7,892 bases of DNA, taken from NCBI GenBank assembly GCA_937875395.1, contig CALNCU010000049.1:1-7892 (forward strand). Direction: 5' to 3'. Positions 5,343 through 7,892 of this stretch are shown piece after piece; position 1 is the first letter of the stretch; the number at the start of each line of letters is the position of its first letter. The notes under the pieces were generated by a model. It did no database searches. It had not been told where the DNA came from and saw only the letters and a program-made list of their open reading frames with translations. A program made the position numbers and the translations under genes. This DNA comes from an uncultured Armatimonadota bacterium. GTDB lineage: Bacteria > Armatimonadota > UBA5829 > DTJY01.

Positions 5343-6104
5343 ATGACAGTGCTTATAGGTGTTCTAATCTTTATATTGGTTATAGTTCTGCCCGCAATGC
5401 TTCGCGTAGTAAAGGAGTACGAGCGGGGCGTAGTGCTTCGGTTTGGGCGCATGAGCCACGTAAAACAACCGGGAATACGGATTCTTATCCCTTACGTAGA
5501 CCAGATGATCCGGGTAGATTTGCGCGTGGTTACCATGGACGTACCCAAGCAGGAGATGATGACAAGGGACAACGTCCCGGCCACAATAGATGCGGTTGTC
5601 TACTTCCGGGTGGTGGAGCCGGAGTCTGCGGTTTTGCGCATAGAAAATTATGTTAGAGCCACGGCTTTAATAGCCCAGACCACGCTAAGAGCCACCATAG
5701 GACAGGCGCTTCTTGACGAACTGCTTTCAGAAAGAGATAAGCTGAACGAGCACCTTCAGGACGTTATAGACGATCAGACCGAGCCCTGGGGCGTAAAAGT
5801 TACACATGTAGAGATAAGGGATGTGGTGCTTCCGGAGAGCATGAAGCGGGCCATGGCAAGGCAGGCGGAGAGCGAAAGGGAGCGGCGCGCCAAAATTATA
5901 AACGCAGAAGGCGAGTTCCAGGCATCAGAAAAGCTTTCGCAGGCGGCAGCCATTATAAGCAAAAACCCGGCGGCCCTGCAGTTAAGATTCTTGCAGACGC
6001 TCTCTGAGATTGCATGCGAAAACAACAGCACAACGCTCTTCCCGCTGCCTATAGACCTGTTTACCCCCTTCATCAACATGATGAAGGACAAGTCTGGGGA
6101 GTAG
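5343..6104 (+). CDS. Slipin / stomatin-like SPFH-domain membrane protein
   Basis: This is a 253-residue protein with an N-terminal membrane segment (about 2-20) followed directly by an SPFH/band-7 domain (about 21-185). Motifs typical of slipins are EYERGVVLRFGR (25-36), PGIRILIPYVDQMIRVDLRV (43-62), TRDNVPATIDAVVYFRV (74-90), TTLRATIGQALLDELLSERDKLN (113-135) and GVKVTHVEIRDVVLPESMKRAMARQAE (150-176). An Ala/Glu/Arg-rich coiled coil (about 170-207) follows, then the conserved tail LQLRFLQTLSEIACENNSTTLFPLPIDL (212-239). Slipins form membrane-bound oligomeric assemblies and are linked to membrane microdomains and protein quality control. In many bacteria an nfeD gene adjoins and encodes the partner; none is present here, since the flanking genes are aroA and rsmG. 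An intrinsic terminator follows 21 nt after the stop. Confidence 0.92.
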   Translation: MTVLIGVLIFILVIVLPAMLRVVKEYERGVVLRFGRMSHVKQPGIRILIPYVDQMIRVDLRVVTMDVPKQEMMTRDNVPATIDAVVYFRVVEPESAVLRIENYVRATALIAQTTLRATIGQALLDELLSERDKLNEHLQDVIDDQTEPWGVKVTHVEIRDVVLPESMKRAMARQAESERERRAKIINAEGEFQASEKLSQAAAIISKNPAALQLRFLQTLSEIACENNSTTLFPLPIDLFTPFINMMKDKSGE

Positions 6105-6125
6105 GCCGCATGGATTAAAGTTAAC

Positions 6126-6166
6126 GCCGGGCGGAGAATCTTTCAAGATATATCCGCCCGGCTTTT
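6126..6166 (+). terminator. Intrinsic terminator after the SPFH gene
   Basis: GCCGGGCGGA (6126-6135) pairs perfectly with TCCGCCCGGC (6153-6162) and is followed by TTTT. The loop contains a smaller ATCTT-TC-AAGAT hairpin. The U-tract runs directly into GGAG (6167-6170), the ribosome binding site of rsmG. Confidence 0.8.
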
Positions 6167-6170
6167 GGAG
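6167..6170 (+). promoter_or_regulatory. Ribosome binding site fixing the rsmG GTG start
   Basis: GGAG lies 6 nt before GTG 6177. An upstream in-frame TTG at 6165 would lie inside the terminator U-tract and has no ribosome binding site. Confidence 0.75.
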
Positions 6171-6176
6171 ATACAC

Positions 6177-6893
6177 GTGAGCCAGAGAGAAATTCTTAAG
6201 GAAGGGGCGCAGGAGTTTGGCATAGAACTCTCCCCCCGGCAGCTTGATAAGTTTGATGCCTTCACCCGCCTCCTCCTTTTGTGGAACCAAAAGTTCAACA
6301 TAACCCGCATAACAGACCCGGAGGAGATATCAGTCCGCCACTATCTTGATTCTCTGGCCCCGCTTGCTTTTATAACACCAGCAAAGGGCGCCGCCATAAT
6401 GGATATAGGCACGGGCGGCGGAATGCCGGGAATCCCGCTTAAAATTGCCCGCCCGGATATAAAACTCTCCCTGCTGGATTCCACCCACAAAAGGCTCCTC
6501 TTTGTAGAAGAGGCGGCAAGGGATATGGAGCTCTCTGAAGTGAAGGCAATACATTCCCGTGCAGAAGATGCTGGCCAAAACCGCCTCTTCCGGGAGCGGT
6601 ATGATTTTACCGTATCAAGAGCCGTGGCCCGCCTCCCCCTTCTTGCGGAACTCTGCCTGCCGTTTTGCAAGGTGGGCGGCACATTCATTGCCTACAAGGG
6701 CCCGGATATAGAAGAAGAGCTTGACCAGGCAAAGAGGGCCATAAAGCTGCTTGGGGGAGAGGTGGGGGCGGTGCATAAGTTTTTGCTCCCGCACGGCGGG
6801 CCGGAACGCACGCTTGTTTTTGTGAAGAAAATGGCAAAGACCTCCGCGCCCTACCCAAGAAAGGCCGGAATACCGGAGAGATCTCCGCTCTAG
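6177..6893 (+). CDS. rsmG: 16S rRNA (guanine(527)-N(7))-methyltransferase RsmG
   Basis: Also called GidB, this SAM-dependent enzyme methylates N7 of G527 in the 530 loop of 16S rRNA; loss in other bacteria gives low-level streptomycin resistance. The 238 residues have family length. Visible are the N-terminal helix pair LLLLWNQKFNITRI (32-45), RHYLDSLAP (54-62), the SAM-binding motif MDIGTGGGMPGIPLKIARPD (75-94), LLDSTHKRLLFVEEA (99-113), the conserved YDFTVSRAVARLPLL (142-156), KVGGTFIAYKGPD (165-177) and the family-typical tail YPRKAGIPERSPL (226-238). It is not next to mnmG, parA or other origin genes, which often adjoin rsmG elsewhere. No clear promoter is seen, so transcription may come from read-through of the SPFH terminator or from inside the SPFH gene. 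Confidence 0.95.
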   Translation: MSQREILKEGAQEFGIELSPRQLDKFDAFTRLLLLWNQKFNITRITDPEEISVRHYLDSLAPLAFITPAKGAAIMDIGTGGGMPGIPLKIARPDIKLSLLDSTHKRLLFVEEAARDMELSEVKAIHSRAEDAGQNRLFRERYDFTVSRAVARLPLLAELCLPFCKVGGTFIAYKGPDIEEELDQAKRAIKLLGGEVGAVHKFLLPHGGPERTLVFVKKMAKTSAPYPRKAGIPERSPL

Positions 6894-6918
6894 TACTCTG
6901 CAGACTTGGATTTGCAGG

Positions 6919-6975
6919 TTTAAACAGGCTTCGGCAGCGGCGCACTAAAGTGCTCTGCGACCGAAGCATCATCCC
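6919..6975 (-). repeat. Palindromic intergenic repeat, copy 2
   Basis: The core at 6928-6967 begins GCTTCGG and ends CCGAAGC, a perfect 7-bp terminal inverted repeat. An inner hairpin, GCACT-AA-AGTGC, lies at 6942-6953. GCTCTGCGACCG (6952-6963) is the exact reverse complement of the conserved block of copy 1. The centre differs from copy 1 by about 5 extra bases, with an intact palindrome in each. The flanks TTTAAACAG and ATCATCCC also match copy 1. It lies 25 bp after rsmG. Confidence 0.75.
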
Positions 6976-6992
6976 GGGGGTTGATACACCTT

Positions 6993-7026
6993 GCTTCGGC
7001 GGCGTACTTCGCTCTGCGACCGGAGT
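6993..7026 (-). repeat. Palindromic intergenic repeat, copy 3
   Basis: GCTTCGGC at the left and CCGGAGT at the right are the imperfectly paired ends. The inner hairpin TCGC-TCT-GCGA lies at 7009-7019. The segment 7007-7029 matches the reverse complement of 8-30 at 22 of 23 positions. A three-base CTG present in copies 1 and 2 is absent here. Confidence 0.72.
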
Positions 7027-7226
7027 ATCGCAGACATAATTAAGTTTACATGCCACTAGGCAATCTGCCGAAGCCGGACACGGGCGGGTACAGAGACCCT
7101 CACCTGCGGGATAGCAAAATTTTCCGCTGATTAAGGCATAAGAATATCTGCAAAACATCCACAAAGAGGAGTCTGGGCGGCAAAGATGGAATGTTTACCT
7201 GTAACACAACATTACCGGGGGCAAAG

Positions 7227-7877
7227 ATGAGGCTTAAAACCAAATCAGAAGAATATTTAAGCAGCATGTGTGCGCGGCACCCGGCGCTTTTAAGCGTGCA
7301 GGGCCAAGTGCGGCAGGCGGCAGAGATAATTTGTGCAAGCTGCAAGACCGGCGGAAAAGTGCTTTTATGCGGTAACGGCGGGAGCGCAGCAGACTGCCAG
7401 CACATAGCGGGCGAGCTTATGAAAGGGTTCCTGCTAAAACGGGAACCGCCCCGGGATGATGTAGAAAAACTGAAGGCCTCTGGTTTTGCGGACTGGGAGA
7501 GCCTGGCCCAATCCCTTCAAAAGGGGATACCTGCCATATCGCTTGCAGAACATTCAGCGCTCTCCACAGCGGTCATAAACGATACCGATCCGTATATCAC
7601 CTTTGCGCAGCAGCTATACGCCCTGGGGCGTCCCGGCGATGTGCTTATAGCCATCTCCACCTCCGGAAACGCCCGCAACGTTATATGCGCCCTAAAGGTG
7701 GCCAGGGCCTTCGGCATCCCTTCCATAGGCCTTACGGGAAGCCGCCCTTCAAAGATGGACGATCTTTGCGATACAATTATAAAAGTCCCGGAGACAGAGA
7801 CGTTTAAGGTGCAGGAGCTGCATCTGCCCGTCTATCATACCCTTTGCATGATGGTGGAAGAGGAGCTTTTTGGATAG
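7227..7877 (+). CDS. SIS-domain sugar-phosphate isomerase, phosphoheptose isomerase (GmhA)-like
   Basis: This is a 216-residue cytosolic protein with a single SIS domain. VLLCGNGGSAADCQHIAGELMKG (45-67) and VLIAISTSGNARNVI (139-153) form the phosphosugar-binding loops. QELHLPVYHTL (196-206) carries Q196 and H204 with the spacing of the GmhA active site, and E63 matches the catalytic Glu. GmhA isomerises sedoheptulose-7-phosphate to D-glycero-manno-heptose-7-phosphate for ADP-heptose and LPS core. This protein differs by an insertion of about 25-30 residues (about 70-100) after GELMKGF and by the sequence AEHSALSTAVINDTDPYITFAQQ. It belongs to a GmhA-like branch whose substrate is less certain. 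No other heptose genes are in view. Start: ATG 7227 has GGGGG 5 nt upstream and gives the family-like N-terminus; ATG 7191 in the same frame would add 12 atypical residues and cannot be excluded. Confidence 0.85.
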   Translation: MRLKTKSEEYLSSMCARHPALLSVQGQVRQAAEIICASCKTGGKVLLCGNGGSAADCQHIAGELMKGFLLKREPPRDDVEKLKASGFADWESLAQSLQKGIPAISLAEHSALSTAVINDTDPYITFAQQLYALGRPGDVLIAISTSGNARNVICALKVARAFGIPSIGLTGSRPSKMDDLCDTIIKVPETETFKVQELHLPVYHTLCMMVEEELFG

Positions 7878-7892
7878 GGCTTTATACCATGG

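Larger units (their letters stand above)
6894..7226. other. Non-coding repeat-rich intergenic region
   Basis: This stretch of 333 bases has no supported gene. It holds two palindromic repeat copies (6919-6975 and 6993-7026) and the half-site CTGCCGAAGCC at 7065-7075, which is the exact inverse of GGCTTCGGCAG at 6927-6937. It also holds a weak CTGCA/TGCAG hairpin (6898-6917). Bases 7080-7226 form the likely leader of the isomerase gene, where I see no convincing -35/-10 pair. Minus-strand open frames here have no family-like features. Confidence 0.7.

Noticed and set aside
6898..6920. CTGCA...TGCAG hairpin as an rsmG terminator
   Set aside because: The 5-bp stem has a long loop and only three T residues after it; too weak to call.
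6919..7075. CRISPR array
   Set aside because: The repeats are irregularly spaced, mostly self-complementary along their whole length, differ in their centres, and show no regular spacers or cas genes.
1..7080. Composite transposon bounded by inverted repeats
   Set aside because: The terminal repeats are short and multicopy, no transposase is present, and the interior is housekeeping genes; a dispersed palindromic repeat family explains it better.
6685..7164. 159-codon minus-strand open frame across the rsmG end and the repeat region
   Set aside because: It runs through the palindromic repeats and the rsmG C-terminus; the protein is low-complexity, Pro/Ala/Arg/Cys-rich, with no family features or ribosome binding site.

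Overview
The window is about 7.9 kb of densely packed bacterial chromosome with intermediate-to-high GC content. It encodes eight recognisable proteins: a CaCA-type cation exchanger, an ECF sigma factor with a small zinc-finger anti-sigma factor, an isoprenylcysteine-methyltransferase-like membrane protein, chorismate synthase (aroC), EPSP synthase (aroA), a slipin/stomatin-type SPFH protein, the 16S rRNA methyltransferase RsmG, and a SIS-domain sugar-phosphate isomerase of the phosphoheptose-isomerase type. Codon use is unusual for this GC level: ATA is very common for isoleucine throughout. At least three genes appear to start at GTG or TTG. I cannot assign a phylum from sequence alone. A Gram-negative or otherwise little-cultured lineage is a guess, resting on the phosphoheptose-isomerase-like gene and the divergent aro enzymes.

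Layout. Bases 1-104 hold one copy of a short palindromic repeat and then the exchanger (+, 105-1133), which ends 8 bp from the convergent anti-sigma gene. On the minus strand, read from right to left, come aroA (5166-3898) and aroC (3864-2746). They form a two-gene shikimate-pathway operon with a TTGACA-type promoter (5214-5243) and a strong intrinsic terminator (2704-2740). Next on the minus strand is the methyltransferase-like gene (2638-2114), then the sigma/anti-sigma pair (1984-1142) with its own sigma70-like promoter (2074-2102). On the plus strand are the SPFH gene (5343-6104), divergent from aroA, rsmG (6177-6893), a 333-base non-coding stretch rich in palindromic repeats, and the SIS isomerase (7227-7877).

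How the genes fit together. AroA and AroC catalyse the last two steps to chorismate, so their pairing is functional. The sigma and anti-sigma genes form a regulatory unit. The remaining genes are single-gene units with no shared pathway. I see no mobile element, CRISPR array, tRNA, rRNA or defence system.

Points worth a second look are substitutions at normally conserved positions in AroC (GESYG instead of GESHG), AroA (NSGTTLY, and isoleucine at a usual lysine) and the exchanger (several ion-ligand positions changed). Others are a three-copy palindromic repeat family at both ends of the gene block, a 29/30 in-frame DNA repeat inside aroA, and a terminator whose U-tract abuts the rsmG ribosome binding site.
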